From the NCBI RefSeq assembly GCF_900636575.1, contig NZ_LR134293.1:381001-445000 (forward strand): a DNA stretch of 64,000 bases, given 5' to 3'. A program made the translations under genes and the position numbers. The stretch is from Streptococcus canis. GTDB lineage: Bacteria; Bacillota; Bacilli; Lactobacillales; Streptococcaceae. Below are positions 47,925 to 58,319 of this stretch, piece by piece (within the stretch, counting starts at the first letter, position 1; every line of letters begins with the position of its first letter). Below the pieces are notes generated by a model. It saw only the letters and a program-made list of their open reading frames with translations, was not told where the DNA came from and did not search any database.

Positions 47925-48243
47925 TAAGACTGGCTTTTTCATCTTTATGTTTGCCATAATAGTCGCGATAAGCTTTTTCTTGTTTGTCAGTGATGCTACC
48001 ATCTTCCTTCAGTTGGCTCAAACTTGGTTTTGAACCCTGAGATAATTCATATAGCTCCGCTTGATTCTCCACTAATTTAACAACAGCGGTATGACCTGTC
48101 TCGGTAACCCTGTCTTTTTGCTTGCTTAAATTTGGCACAAATAATAGCATCAAAACACTGATGACAAGAATCACCAATAACATTTCAAGAAGAGTAAATC
48201 CTTTTAGCTTCTTGTGTCGTAAGTTGTTCCATTGGTTTGTCAT
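47917..48243 (-). CDS. comYC: Major competence pilin ComYC (ComGC)
   Basis: A 108-aa major pseudopilin. Prepilin peptidase site KLKGFTLLEMLLVILVISVL (cleavage after the glycine), then a short globular domain. ATG 48243 gives MTNQWNNLRHKKLKG; GGAGG lies 12 bases upstream. The longer open frame (to 48387) overlaps comYB and is not used. Confidence 0.92.
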   Translation of the reverse strand: MTNQWNNLRHKKLKGFTLLEMLLVILVISVLMLLFVPNLSKQKDRVTETGHTAVVKLVENQAELYELSQGSKPSLSQLKEDGSITDKQEKAYRDYYGKHKDEKASLND

Positions 48244-48245
48244 AG

Positions 48246-49280
48246 TTAAATAAGGCCTCCCATATCTTGATAAATTGGTAATAAGATTGCCGCATAAATC
48301 ATGACGATTATTAAGGCAATCATTAAAAAAATAACTGGTTGAATAAACTGCGTTGCTTGATGAAGCTGGCTGAAAAAGCGAGCCCAACTTTCTTGAGCAT
48401 AGATTTCAAGCTCCTGACCTAGTTTGGATTTGATTTCTCCATATTCAATCATCAAACTTAATTCTTTTTTAAAGAAAGGGTAAGTGGCTACTTTGGTAGG
48501 AAAAGCCTGTCCTGCCAGTAAACTAGCCCTAATATCCTCAGCCAACTCTTGCATCAGTGAGGATTTCTCGGTTGCCATAATGTCTAGAATCATCGGTAAC
48601 TCAAGGCCCTGCCCTATCAAAGTGCCCCATTCCCTTGCATAATAGGCGGTTAGGTATTGTTGTAATAGTTTTCCCAGAAAGGGAAAGGTGCTTAGGTGGC
48701 TTAAACAGTTTAAACGGCTTTGAGACCGCCATCTCAGCCACCCCACTCCCAAAAGTAACACAAGAGCCAAACCAAAACCCAAAAAGTAGGTCGGAAAATG
48801 ATTGAGAAAGTCAGTTATTTGGTTTGTCTCTTCTAATTGGGGCACTAAATAGTGTCTCAATCCTAGCATGATGACAAAGAGAAAAAGCAACAGCATTATT
48901 GGATAGGTTATTACTTCAATGGTCTTTCGCTTGAGCTGGGTCATTTGCTTCAGGTAATTCTGAATGTTAAACAGCGTCTTCTTAATATCTCCGTGCCCAT
49001 CTGCTAGGCTAATCTGAGTCAAGATGGCATCCGAAAATCCCAGACCAGCTAACATATCTGCTAAGCCTCGTCCCTTTAAAAGGGAATCTTCCATACTAAG
49101 AACATACTGGAGTTTCACAAGCTGACTTTTCTTTAAAAAAGCAATAATATCTGTCAACTGAAATCCTGCTGATAGAAGATTAGTCAACAACTGAATAAGC
49201 TTATATTGCTCTTTACTGGACAATTTTTTCAAGCCTTGCTTGTTTCGGACTGAGATGTCCTGCTGCAAGTAACTGATCAA
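48246..49280 (-). CDS. comYB: Competence type II secretion-like inner membrane protein ComYB
   Basis: GspF/PilC-like membrane protein that anchors pseudopilus assembly. Three transmembrane segments (TYPIMLLLFLFVIMLGL, YFLGFGLALVLLLGVGW, PVIFLMIALIIVMIYAAILL) and two T2SSF repeats. I favour TTG 49280 (344 aa), with GGTGG ten bases upstream; the frame also allows a start at 49337. The 5' end overlaps comYA by 68 bp. Confidence 0.88.
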   Translation of the reverse strand: MISYLQQDISVRNKQGLKKLSSKEQYKLIQLLTNLLSAGFQLTDIIAFLKKSQLVKLQYVLSMEDSLLKGRGLADMLAGLGFSDAILTQISLADGHGDIKKTLFNIQNYLKQMTQLKRKTIEVITYPIMLLLFLFVIMLGLRHYLVPQLEETNQITDFLNHFPTYFLGFGLALVLLLGVGWLRWRSQSRLNCLSHLSTFPFLGKLLQQYLTAYYAREWGTLIGQGLELPMILDIMATEKSSLMQELAEDIRASLLAGQAFPTKVATYPFFKKELSLMIEYGEIKSKLGQELEIYAQESWARFFSQLHQATQFIQPVIFLMIALIIVMIYAAILLPIYQDMGGLI

Positions 49281-50154
49281 GCTGCTGATTCCACCGGTCT
49301 GGTAGGTAGTGTTCAAAGTTTTTTTGAGTTGCGTCAATCAATGCTCCTCCATTAAGCAAACGTTGGTAGGCAATTAAGGCCAAACAATTATCCAGTTCTG
49401 CCCTTGTTACCCCAAGTTCTAGCAATCTAGCATAGACTCCTGAAATACTTTTGGCATGCACCGTTGAAAAGACCATGGCCCCTGTTAGACTGGCTCTAAT
49501 AACTGCTCTAGCTGTCTGGCTATCTCGAATTTCACCAATGACCAAAATATCTGGTCGATGCCGCAAGGACAGTTTGATTAAATTGTCGTAAGTCATGCCA
49601 ATATCATCATTGACTTGCAATTGTAAGGCCTGCTGGTTTTTAATTTCCACTGGATCTTCAATGCTAATCACCTGTGCTTCCTGATAATGATCTGCAATAA
49701 GCTGATGCATCAAAGTTGTTTTCCCTGATCCGACTGGACCTGCAAAAAGGTAGAGGCCTCGACCTCCAATCTGACTCGCTACTTTAGTTAATCCATCAAA
49801 CCAGTAACGTAACTCCTTTTTCTGATGATGTAGCAGACGAATGACTAAACTTTCTTGACCACGGTAATCTCCAACACTGGATAAACGTAAGGACAATCGC
49901 GTGTCTTCATCAAGGTCATAATCACAAGAACCAACCTGACAACGTCTTTTTTCACCAACGGTCATTCCTGCAACGAATTTAAAGTGACTAATAAGATGAG
50001 CCATCCGATCGCCCCGATAAACATCTACTAATCTCCTTTCATCTCCTATTCTTAAAAAGAGCTCGTACTGGTCTGCTCGTGGCAGAATATAAATATCTTG
50101 AGCCTGAACTTGCTCTGCTTCTTTCAAAATTGATTTTGCTAATGCTTGTACCAT
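49213..50154 (-). CDS. comYA: Competence ATPase ComYA (ComGA)
   Basis: GspE/PilB-type traffic ATPase (313 aa) that powers the DNA-uptake pseudopilus. Walker A FAGPVGSGKTTLMHQL (near 138), Asp-box ISIEDPVEIK, Walker B DILVIGEIRD, and the His-box STVHAKS are intact. First gene of the comY operon. A ComX box lies just upstream, so it is expected to be expressed only in competence. Confidence 0.95.
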   Translation of the reverse strand: MVQALAKSILKEAEQVQAQDIYILPRADQYELFLRIGDERRLVDVYRGDRMAHLISHFKFVAGMTVGEKRRCQVGSCDYDLDEDTRLSLRLSSVGDYRGQESLVIRLLHHQKKELRYWFDGLTKVASQIGGRGLYLFAGPVGSGKTTLMHQLIADHYQEAQVISIEDPVEIKNQQALQLQVNDDIGMTYDNLIKLSLRHRPDILVIGEIRDSQTARAVIRASLTGAMVFSTVHAKSISGVYARLLELGVTRAELDNCLALIAYQRLLNGGALIDATQKNFEHYLPDRWNQQLDQLLAAGHLSPKQARLEKIVQ

Positions 50155-50172
50155 AATGCCCCCTCATTGATT

Positions 50173-50180
50173 TATTCGTA
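50173..50180 (-). promoter_or_regulatory. ComX (SigX) cin-box of the comY operon
   Basis: Reverse-strand TACGAATA, identical to the box before ssbB, 19 bp upstream of the comYA start. Confidence 0.9.
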
Positions 50181-50240
50181 AACCAAAAAAGAAAATGCCC
50201 ATTCAATGACATTTTCTCAGATTCTTCTGTTTAGAAAAGG

Positions 50241-50606
50241 TTATAGTTTCAATTTACAAAGGTAGGTGGTTTGGGGCGAATCATTGCGTTGTTCAAAATG
50301 AGACAAGTAGTGCGTGTTAGGGACAATATCTCTATTTTTCAAGAGTAAAAGAGAATGGTATTGTTGCAAATCATCATCACAGTCTTCACACCACCGGGTA
50401 TCGTTTTTCTCCCAAAAGGTGGCCAATAAGTTTTTTTGACTATGGTAACTTGGAAAGCGATTTCTCATGCTCTGCCATTCTTGCTCAAAGTAAGCAAGGG
50501 CCTCTTGCCAATCATCAAACCGTTCTTCTGCTACAATATCATCCTGCCATCCTTCAATGAACCACCATGGTTCCCAATCGCCATACATTTTTATTACTTG
50601 ATACAT
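50241..50606 (-). CDS. DUF1033 family protein
   Basis: A 121-aa acidic, tryptophan-rich protein (YGDWEPWWFIEGWQDDIV; CEDCDDDL). The family is small, restricted to streptococci and relatives, and of unknown function; it is nearly always between rpoC and comYA. It lies between the rpoC terminator and the competence operon and appears to be its own unit. Confidence 0.85.
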   Translation of the reverse strand: MYQVIKMYGDWEPWWFIEGWQDDIVAEERFDDWQEALAYFEQEWQSMRNRFPSYHSQKNLLATFWEKNDTRWCEDCDDDLQQYHSLLLLKNRDIVPNTHYLSHFEQRNDSPQTTYLCKLKL

Positions 50607-50724
50607 AACACCTTTTCCTCTTATCCATATTATAGCTAAATCAGAGGCATTTTGAAAAATATCTGCTCATTGGGACTAAGACCGAGCGTCAAGACTTGTT
50701 ACTGTCAACAAACTCAGACAAAAA

Positions 50725-50744
50725 AAGAGCCCTAAGGACTCTTT
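50725..50744 (-). terminator. rpoBC operon terminator
   Basis: Reverse-strand AAAGAGTCC / GGGCTCTTT-type stem with a 4-base loop, followed by a T run; 8 bp after the rpoC stop. Confidence 0.85.
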
Positions 50745-50751
50745 CAGTGTT

Positions 50752-53700
50752 TTATTTTGCTTCAGTTGTAGCAACTGTTTCTTCTAAAAGCTCAGCATTG
50801 TCAATAACTTCAATATCATTGATAGCTTGTGGTTCGATGTTACGGTAACGTGCCATACCAGTACCAGCTGGAATGATTTTACCGATGATAACATTTTCTT
50901 TAAGACCAAGAAGATGGTCTTTTTTACCACGGATTGCAGCATCTGTAAGGACACGAGTTGTTTCCTGGAAGGATGCAGCTGACAAGAAGGAATTGGTTTC
51001 AAGTGAAGCTTTGGTAATTCCCATAAGAACTGGACGAGAGGTCGCAGGAATGCCACCAGAAATAACAATTTCTTTATTAGCATCGGTAAAGTCTGCAATG
51101 TCAAGTAGAGTTCCTGGAAGAAGATCGGTATCCCCTGGATCCATCACACGAACTTTACGAAGCATTTGGCGAACCATTACCTCAACGTGTTTATCTCCGA
51201 TTTCTACCCCTTGGCTACGGTAAACTTTTTGCACTTCTGCAAGAAGATAAGTTTCAACGGACAAGGTATCACGTACTTCAAGAAGACGTTTCGGTTGAAT
51301 AGAGCCTTCTGTCAGAGCAGCTCCGCGATTAACTTCGTCGCCGACTTCAACCTTCATACGTGCTGTAAATGGTACGACGTATTCGCCCATGCCAGTTTGA
51401 CCTTGAACGTAAACTTTCTTAGTACGTGTTGAGGCATCTTCTTCAATCTCAACGACATTACCTTTCACTTCAGTAATGACCGCTTCCCCTTTAGGGTTAC
51501 GTGCTTCAAAGATTTCTTGGATACGAGGAAGACCCTGTGTGATGTCAGTATTTGAGGCTACACCACCCGTGTGGAAGGTACGCATGGTAAGCTGAGTACC
51601 AGGCTCACCGATAGATTGGGCAGCGATAGTACCGACTGCTTCACCCACTTCAACGGCATCGCCAGTTGCAAGGTTGATACCATAACAATGACGGCAGACA
51701 CCGTGACGTGTCGCACAGGTAAAGACAGAACGAATGGTCACTTCTTCAACACCTGCATCAACAATCTTACGAGCCATGTCTTCAGTGATTAATTGGTCAG
51801 CACCAATCAAGACTTCACCAGTTTCAGGATGTTTGACTGATTTACGTGTGTAACGACCTTGAAGACGTTCTTCAAGGGTTTCGGTAACTTCCTTACCATC
51901 TGTAATAGCACGGATAAGAAGTCCACGGTCAGTACCACAGTCGTCTTCACGAATGATAACATCTTGGGCAACGTCAACCAAACGACGAGTAAGGTAACCT
52001 GAGTCGGCTGTTTTAAGGGCCGTATCGGTCATCCCTTTACGTGCACCGTGGGTTGAGAAGAACATTTCCAAAACGCTCAAACCTTCACGGAAGTTTGACA
52101 AGATAGGAAGTTCCATGATGCGTCCGTTAGGAGCAGCCATCAAACCACGCATACCCGCAAGCTGTGAGAAGTTAGAGATGTTACCACGAGCTCCTGAGTC
52201 CATCATCATAACGATTGGGTTCTTAGGATCTTGTGTTTCAATCAGACGTTTTTCAAGGGCTTCTTTAGCTTCACGCCATGTTGTTGTAACGGCAACATAA
52301 CGGTCATCATCTGTCATCAAACCACGACGGAAAGCCTTATTGATTTCTTCAACACGATGGTGAGCAGCATCAATGATTTCAGCTTTATTATCAATAACAG
52401 GAATGTCAGCGATACCCACTGTCAAACCAGCAAGGGTTGAATGGTAGTAACCAAGGTCTTTCAAGCGGTCAAGGAAGGCTGATGTTTCTGTTGTACGGAA
52501 ACGTTTGAAGGTTTCTGCGATGATGTTACCAAGGTTTTTCTTCTTGAATGGCACATTGATGTCCAAGCGATCGATGACTTCTTGGATATCTTGACCAGGT
52601 TCAAGGAAGTATTTATCAGGTGTTCCTTCTGTCAAGTTGGCATTGTTTGGCTCTTGGAGGTAAGGAAGGTCTTCTGGCATGATGTCGTTAAACAAAATCT
52701 TACCAACAGTTGTCACCATGATTTTTTGTCTTTGGCTATCTTTCCAAGGTTTTTTGGGCATGCTGTCAACAGCGATACCCACACGACTATGCAAGTGAGC
52801 ATAACCATTACGATATGCCATCACAGCTTCGTCTTTATCCTTGAAGATCATGCCTTCACCTTCGCGACCAGCATCTTCCATCGTAAGGTAATAATTACCC
52901 AACACCATATCCTGAGATGGGGTAACAACAGGTTTACCGTCTTTAGGATTCAAGATGTGCTCTGCGGCAAGCATTAAGAGACGAGCTTCAGCTTGTGCTT
53001 CTTCAGACAATGGCACGTGGATGGCCATTTGGTCTCCATCGAAGTCGGCATTGTAGGCCTCACACACAAGTGGGTGAAGACGAAGTGCCTTACCATCAAT
53101 CAGAACGGGCTCAAAGGCCTGAATACCAAGTCTGTGAAGGGTCGGTGCACGGTTAAGGAGAACTGGGTGTTCTTTGATAACCTCTTCTAAGATATCCCAG
53201 ATGCGTTCGTCACCACGTTCAACCATACGCTTAGCTGCCTTAACGTTACCAGCATATTCTTTGGCAACAATTTCGCGCATGACAAATGGTTTAAAGAGCT
53301 CAATAGCCATTTCACGTGGCACACCACATTGGTACATTTTTAGGGTTGGACCTACGGCGATAACGGAACGGCCAGAAAAGTCTACACGTTTACCAAGCAA
53401 GTTTTGACGGAAACGACCTTGTTTCCCTTTAAGCATGTGGCTCAAAGATTTCAATGGACGACTACCTGGTCCAGTGATTGGACGACCACGACGACCGTTA
53501 TCAATCAAAGCATCAACGGCTTCTTGAAGCATCCGTTTTTCATTTTGAACGATAATACCTGGGGCATTAAGTTCCAACAAACGTGCCAAACGGTTGTTAC
53601 GGTTAATCACACGACGGTACAAGTCATTCAAGTCAGATGCGGCGAAACGGCCACCATCTAATTGAACCATTGGGCGTAAATCTGGTGGAATAACTGGCAA

Positions 53701-54393
53701 GATGTTAAGTACCATCCATTCTGGTTTATTTCCAGATTTGTGGAAGGCATCAAGCACATCCAAACGACGAACTGCCTTAATTCGTTTTTGACCAGAAGCA
53801 GATTTTAACTCTTCTTTTAATTCAGCGATTTCAGCTGCCAAGTCCACACGTTTCAAGAGATCTTGAATGGCTTCCGCACCCATTTTAGCGACAAATGAAC
53901 CGTGTCCATACTCTTGCAGTTTTTCACGGTATTCACGCTCTGTTAATAATGATTTTGGTTCAAGCGGTGTATCCTTTGGATCGATGACCACATAAGCCGC
54001 AAAGTAGATAACTTCCTCAAGAGCACGAGGACTCATATCAAGAGTCAATCCCATACGTGATGGGATCCCTTTGAAATACCAGATATGTGACACAGGAGCC
54101 TTTAACTCGATGTGCCCCATACGTTCGCGACGAACTTTAGCACGAGTTACTTCAACCCCACAGCGGTCACACACGATACCTTTATAACGGATACGTTTGT
54201 ATTTACCACACGCACATTCCCAGTCTTTTGTTGGACCAAAGATGACTTCGTCAAAGAGTCCTTCACGTTCTGGTTTCAATGTACGGTAGTTGATTGTTTC
54301 AGGTTTTTTAACTTCACCATACGACCATGAACGGACCTTACTTGGTGAGGCTAATGTGATTTGCATACTTTTAAAACGATTTACGTCAACCAC
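50752..54393 (-). CDS. rpoC: DNA-directed RNA polymerase beta' subunit
   Basis: RpoC, 1213 aa, the clamp-bearing catalytic subunit. N-terminal zinc site (CACGKYK...CDRCG), catalytic Mg-binding [13 protein letters not shown] (near 450), bridge helix and trigger loop region ([38 protein letters not shown]) and the second zinc site (CGTDRGL...[11 protein letters not shown]). It starts with GTG, with AAAGG upstream, 95 bp after rpoB. Confidence 0.98.
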   Translation of the reverse strand: MVDVNRFKSMQITLASPSKVRSWSYGEVKKPETINYRTLKPEREGLFDEVIFGPTKDWECACGKYKRIRYKGIVCDRCGVEVTRAKVRRERMGHIELKAPVSHIWYFKGIPSRMGLTLDMSPRALEEVIYFAAYVVIDPKDTPLEPKSLLTEREYREKLQEYGHGSFVAKMGAEAIQDLLKRVDLAAEIAELKEELKSASGQKRIKAVRRLDVLDAFHKSGNKPEWMVLNILPVIPPDLRPMVQLDGGRFAASDLNDLYRRVINRNNRLARLLELNAPGIIVQNEKRMLQEAVDALIDNGRRGRPITGPGSRPLKSLSHMLKGKQGRFRQNLLGKRVDFSGRSVIAVGPTLKMYQCGVPREMAIELFKPFVMREIVAKEYAGNVKAAKRMVERGDERIWDILEEVIKEHPVLLNRAPTLHRLGIQAFEPVLIDGKALRLHPLVCEAYNADFDGDQMAIHVPLSEEAQAEARLLMLAAEHILNPKDGKPVVTPSQDMVLGNYYLTMEDAGREGEGMIFKDKDEAVMAYRNGYAHLHSRVGIAVDSMPKKPWKDSQRQKIMVTTVGKILFNDIMPEDLPYLQEPNNANLTEGTPDKYFLEPGQDIQEVIDRLDINVPFKKKNLGNIIAETFKRFRTTETSAFLDRLKDLGYYHSTLAGLTVGIADIPVIDNKAEIIDAAHHRVEEINKAFRRGLMTDDDRYVAVTTTWREAKEALEKRLIETQDPKNPIVMMMDSGARGNISNFSQLAGMRGLMAAPNGRIMELPILSNFREGLSVLEMFFSTHGARKGMTDTALKTADSGYLTRRLVDVAQDVIIREDDCGTDRGLLIRAITDGKEVTETLEERLQGRYTRKSVKHPETGEVLIGADQLITEDMARKIVDAGVEEVTIRSVFTCATRHGVCRHCYGINLATGDAVEVGEAVGTIAAQSIGEPGTQLTMRTFHTGGVASNTDITQGLPRIQEIFEARNPKGEAVITEVKGNVVEIEEDASTRTKKVYVQGQTGMGEYVVPFTARMKVEVGDEVNRGAALTEGSIQPKRLLEVRDTLSVETYLLAEVQKVYRSQGVEIGDKHVEVMVRQMLRKVRVMDPGDTDLLPGTLLDIADFTDANKEIVISGGIPATSRPVLMGITKASLETNSFLSAASFQETTRVLTDAAIRGKKDHLLGLKENVIIGKIIPAGTGMARYRNIEPQAINDIEVIDNAELLEETVATTEAK

Positions 54394-54488
54394 TAGTTTT
54401 ACCTTTCTGCCTTTGATGACTTTACCAGTCTAAGGGCAAGACTCGCCTGCCCTCAACTCGTAAATAATTGTTTATAAGAATTGATTGC

Positions 54489-57400
54489 TTATTTGTCGTC
54501 AGTTGTTCCAAAAACCTCTTGGGTTTCTTGAGCTTGTTTTTCACGCGCTTTTTCAAGATCGTCAACGTGCATCACATCATCGTCTTCGCCTTCATCAAGG
54601 TCACGAAGTTCAACTTCATTGTCGTCCTCGTCAAGCACACGCATGTCAAGACCAAGAGATTGCAATTCTTTCACAAGAACGCGGAAGGATTCTGGCACAC
54701 CTGGTTTTGGAATCGGTTTACCTTTGGTAATCGCTTCATAAGCTTTCAAACGTCCAGTCACATCATCTGACTTGTAGGTCAAGATTTCTTGAAGGACATT
54801 TGAGGCACCATAAGCTTCAAGGGCCCAAACCTCCATTTCACCGAAACGTTGCCCACCAAATTGAGCTTTACCCCCAAGTGGCTGTTGGGTAACAAGTGAG
54901 TATGGTCCGACTGAACGCGCATGAAGTTTATCATCAACCATGTGGTGGAGCTTGATCATGTACATGACCCCAACTGACACACGGTTGTCAAATGGTTCAC
55001 CAGTACGTCCATCATAAAGAACAGTCTTGGCATCTGAATCCATACCAGCTTCACGAACAGTGTCCCAAAGGTCTTCTGATGAGGCACCGTCAAAGACTGG
55101 TGTTGCAATATGGATACCCAAGTTACGAGCAGCCATACCCAAGTGAAGTTCCATAACTTGTCCGATGTTCATACGTGATGGCACCCCAAGAGGGTTCAAC
55201 ATGATATCAACTGGTGTTCCATCTGGAAGGTACGGCATGTCTTCAACTGGTACAATACGTGAAACGACACCTTTGTTTCCGTGACGACCGGCCATTTTAT
55301 CTCCAACTTTGATCTTACGTTTTTGAGCGATGTAAACACGCACAAGCATGTTAACGCCTGATTGTAACTCATCACCGTTAGCACGTGTAAAGATCTTCAC
55401 ATCACGAACGATACCATCTCCACCGTGAGGCACACGAAGTGAGGTATCACGAACTTCACGTGATTTATCCCCAAAGATGGCATGCAAGAGACGTTCTTCA
55501 GCAGAGAGGTCTTTTTCACCTTTAGGTGTGACTTTACCTACTAAGATGTCGCCTTCTTTAACCTCAGCACCAATACGAATAATGCCCATCTCGTCAAGGT
55601 CTTTGAGGGCTTCTTCACCAACGTTTGGTACTTCGCGAGTGATTTCTTCAGGCCCAAGCTTTGTATCACGCGTTTCTGATTCAAATTCTTCCAAGTGAAC
55701 AGATGTATAAACATCTTCTTTCACAAGGCGCTCACTCATGATAACGGCATCCTCAAAGTTATAACCTTCCCAAGTCATGTAAGCAACGACTGGGTTTTGT
55801 CCAAGGGCCATTTCACCATTTTCCATAGATGGTCCATCAGCGATGAAGTCACCTTTTTCAACAATGTCTCCTACTTTAACAAGAGTGCGTTGGTTATAGG
55901 CAGTTCCTGAGTTGGAGCGACGGAATTTGGTAATGTGGTAAACATCAAGTGAACCATCTTTACGACGGACTTCAACTTTTTCAGCATCAGAAAAGACAAC
56001 TTTACCATTGTGCTGAGCAATAACCGCAGCACCAGAGTCATGGGCAGCTTGATATTCCATACCAGTCCCAACAAACGGTGCTTTGGGATCAATCAATGGC
56101 ACAGCCTGACGTTGCATGTTGGCACCCATGAGGGCACGGTTGGAGTCATCATTTTCCAAGAAAGGAATACATGCCGTCGCAACAGCAACTACCTGTTTAG
56201 GTGAAACGTCAACGAAATCCACAATACTTGCAGAAAATTCTTGGTTATTCCCTTGGTGACGACCCATAACGATTTCTTCTGCAAAAGTGCCATCTTCGTT
56301 TAATTTAGAATTGGCCTGTGCAACTGTATATTCGTCTTCTTCGTCGGCAGTCAACCAAACAATCTCGTTAGTTACCTTACCAGTCGCACGGTCAACCTTA
56401 CGGTAAGGTGTTTGAATGAAACCATATTTATTAAGATGTCCAAATGAAGACAAGTTGTTAATCAAACCAATGTTTGGTCCTTCAGGTGTTTCAATCGGAC
56501 ACATACGACCATAGTGCGTGTAATGCACGTCACGAACCTCATAACCAGCACGGTCACGTGTCAAACCACCAGGTCCTAAGGCAGATAAACGACGTTTATG
56601 AGACAACTCTGACAATGGGTTGTGTTGGTCCATGAACTGTGACAACTGAGAAGAACCAAAGAATTCTTTGACAGCTGCTGTGACAGGACGGATATTGATG
56701 ATTTGTTGTGGTGTTAACACATCGTTGTCTTGGACAGACATACGCTCACGCACGTTACGCTCCATACGAGCAAGACCGATACGGAATTGGTTGGCAAGCA
56801 GCTCACCAACAGCACGAATACGACGGTTACCCAAGTGGTCAATATCGTCAACTTTTCCAATACCTTCAGCAAGGTTCAAGAAGTAAGACATTTCTGCTAA
56901 AATATCAGCAGGGGTAAGAGCACGAACCTTATCATCTGGATTAGCATTACCTACAATAGTAACGACACGATCAGGGTCGATTGGAGATACCACCTTGAAT
57001 TTTTGAAGAATAACAGGCTCTGTCACTACCGCATAATCATTTGGTGTGTAAACAAACTTGTTCAAATCACCATCAAGATGTTCCTCAATAGATTCAATCA
57101 CACTGCGTGTCATCTCAGTTCCAGCTTCTACTAAAATTTCGCCAGTTTCAGCATCTACAAGATTTTCAGCAATGATTTGGTTTAAAAGACGAGTCTTGAT
57201 ATTAAGTTTTTTGTTTACTTTGTAACGACCAACTGCAGCTAAATCGTATCGACGAGCATCAAAGAAACGCGCAATCAAGAGACTACGTGAACTGTCAGCA
57301 GTCTTTGGCTCACCTGGACGAAGACGCTCGTAAATTTCTTTAAGAGCCTCATCTGTACGAGAATCGCTTGGATTTTTGTGAATATCTTTTTCAATAGTAT

Positions 57401-58055
57401 TACGAACAAGATCGCTTTCCCCAAAAATATCAACGATTTCGTCATCACCTGAGAAACCAAGAGCACGAACCAAGGTTGTGAATGGAATCTTACGGGTACG
57501 GTCAATACGAGTGTAAGCAATGTCCTTTGAGTCAGTTTCTAGCTCTAACCAAGCCCCACGATTAGGGATAACAGTTGAGCCATACCCCACTTTACCGTTT
57601 TTATCTACTTTATCATTGAAGTAGACACCTGGTGAACGCACCAACTGAGAAACGATGATACGTTCACCACCGTTGATGATAAAGGTCCCCATTTCCGTCA
57701 TGATTGGGAAATCACCAAAGAAGACTTCTTGAGTTTTAATCTCACCAGTTTCTTTATTGACCAAACGGAAGGTAACAAAGATTGGTGCAGAATAACTTGC
57801 ATCGTGGATACGAGCTTCTTCAAGGGTGTATTTAGGTTCCTTGAATTCGTAACCAACAAATTCAAGTTCCATGGTATCCGTAAAATTTGAAATAGGAAGT
57901 ACATCTTCAAATACTTCTTTCAACCCTGAATCGAGGAAATCTTGGAATGAGTCAGTTTGAATTTCAATCAAATTTGGTAAATCAAGAACTTCTTTGATTC
58001 TTGAAAAGCTACGACGTGTACGGTGTTTTCCGTATCGAACTTCATGTCCTGCCAA
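54489..58055 (-). CDS. rpoB: DNA-directed RNA polymerase beta subunit
   Basis: RpoB, 1188 aa. The rifampicin region ([30 protein letters not shown], near 460-490) has the drug-sensitive-type sequence: Q, D, H and S at the usual positions are unchanged. The C-terminal [24 protein letters not shown] is normal. The frame opens 51 bp earlier, but TTG 58055 has AAGGAG eight bases upstream and gives the known [16 protein letters not shown] start. Confidence 0.97.
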   Translation of the reverse strand: MAGHEVRYGKHRTRRSFSRIKEVLDLPNLIEIQTDSFQDFLDSGLKEVFEDVLPISNFTDTMELEFVGYEFKEPKYTLEEARIHDASYSAPIFVTFRLVNKETGEIKTQEVFFGDFPIMTEMGTFIINGGERIIVSQLVRSPGVYFNDKVDKNGKVGYGSTVIPNRGAWLELETDSKDIAYTRIDRTRKIPFTTLVRALGFSGDDEIVDIFGESDLVRNTIEKDIHKNPSDSRTDEALKEIYERLRPGEPKTADSSRSLLIARFFDARRYDLAAVGRYKVNKKLNIKTRLLNQIIAENLVDAETGEILVEAGTEMTRSVIESIEEHLDGDLNKFVYTPNDYAVVTEPVILQKFKVVSPIDPDRVVTIVGNANPDDKVRALTPADILAEMSYFLNLAEGIGKVDDIDHLGNRRIRAVGELLANQFRIGLARMERNVRERMSVQDNDVLTPQQIINIRPVTAAVKEFFGSSQLSQFMDQHNPLSELSHKRRLSALGPGGLTRDRAGYEVRDVHYTHYGRMCPIETPEGPNIGLINNLSSFGHLNKYGFIQTPYRKVDRATGKVTNEIVWLTADEEDEYTVAQANSKLNEDGTFAEEIVMGRHQGNNQEFSASIVDFVDVSPKQVVAVATACIPFLENDDSNRALMGANMQRQAVPLIDPKAPFVGTGMEYQAAHDSGAAVIAQHNGKVVFSDAEKVEVRRKDGSLDVYHITKFRRSNSGTAYNQRTLVKVGDIVEKGDFIADGPSMENGEMALGQNPVVAYMTWEGYNFEDAVIMSERLVKEDVYTSVHLEEFESETRDTKLGPEEITREVPNVGEEALKDLDEMGIIRIGAEVKEGDILVGKVTPKGEKDLSAEERLLHAIFGDKSREVRDTSLRVPHGGDGIVRDVKIFTRANGDELQSGVNMLVRVYIAQKRKIKVGDKMAGRHGNKGVVSRIVPVEDMPYLPDGTPVDIMLNPLGVPSRMNIGQVMELHLGMAARNLGIHIATPVFDGASSEDLWDTVREAGMDSDAKTVLYDGRTGEPFDNRVSVGVMYMIKLHHMVDDKLHARSVGPYSLVTQQPLGGKAQFGGQRFGEMEVWALEAYGASNVLQEILTYKSDDVTGRLKAYEAITKGKPIPKPGVPESFRVLVKELQSLGLDMRVLDEDDNEVELRDLDEGEDDDVMHVDDLEKAREKQAQETQEVFGTTDDK

Positions 58056-58289
58056 GTTTTTAGCTCCTTCTTCTTTCTTAAGCTTTGCCGTTTCAGCAAA
58101 TCGCAACTAAGTTATCATTTGTCCTAAATGTGAATTTTTAGAATCTTTAAATATGGATTACAAACCCTATTTTTCCTAAAAATAGGCACAAAAAGAGCAG
58201 CTAAATCTGACTTCATCAGTGTGATTTAACTGCTGTTCTTCCTAGCTGGACAATATTTCAGCTAGATTGGACGACAAATAGTTACTAAA
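58056..58289 (-). promoter_or_regulatory. rpoBC 5' leader with terminator-like and second hairpin
   Basis: About 230 nt of leader if transcription starts at the promoter below. On the reverse strand a hairpin GCAGTTAAATC / GATTTAGCTGC followed by TCTTTTTG (about 58190-58234) looks like a terminator. It either ends pbp1b or acts as an attenuator. Next comes a perfect 9-bp hairpin CCTATTTTT/AAAAATAGG (58166-58186). A conserved 'Lacto-rpoB' RNA motif is described before rpoB in Lactobacillales; whether this is it needs a covariance search. Confidence 0.55.
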
Positions 58290-58307
58290 ATTGTACACTA
58301 TTTGTCG
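58272..58307. repeat. Perfect 11-bp inverted repeat at the rpoBC promoter
   Basis: CGACAAATAGT (58272-58282) and ACTATTTGTCG (58297-58307), 14 bp apart. The repeat spans the -10 box and the start-site region of the candidate rpoBC promoter, and begins 12 bp after the pbp1b stop. Confidence 0.75.
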
Positions 58308-58318
58308 ACAAAATGCAA
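58290..58318 (-). promoter_or_regulatory. Candidate rpoBC promoter
   Basis: Reverse-strand TTGCAT (58313-58318), exactly 17 bp, TACAAT (58290-58295), immediately after the pbp1b stop codon. Confidence 0.6.
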
Positions 58319-58319
58319 C

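Noticed and set aside
54489..58055. Rifampicin-resistance substitution in rpoB
   Set aside because: The rifampicin region reads with the usual sensitive-type residues; nothing unusual seen.
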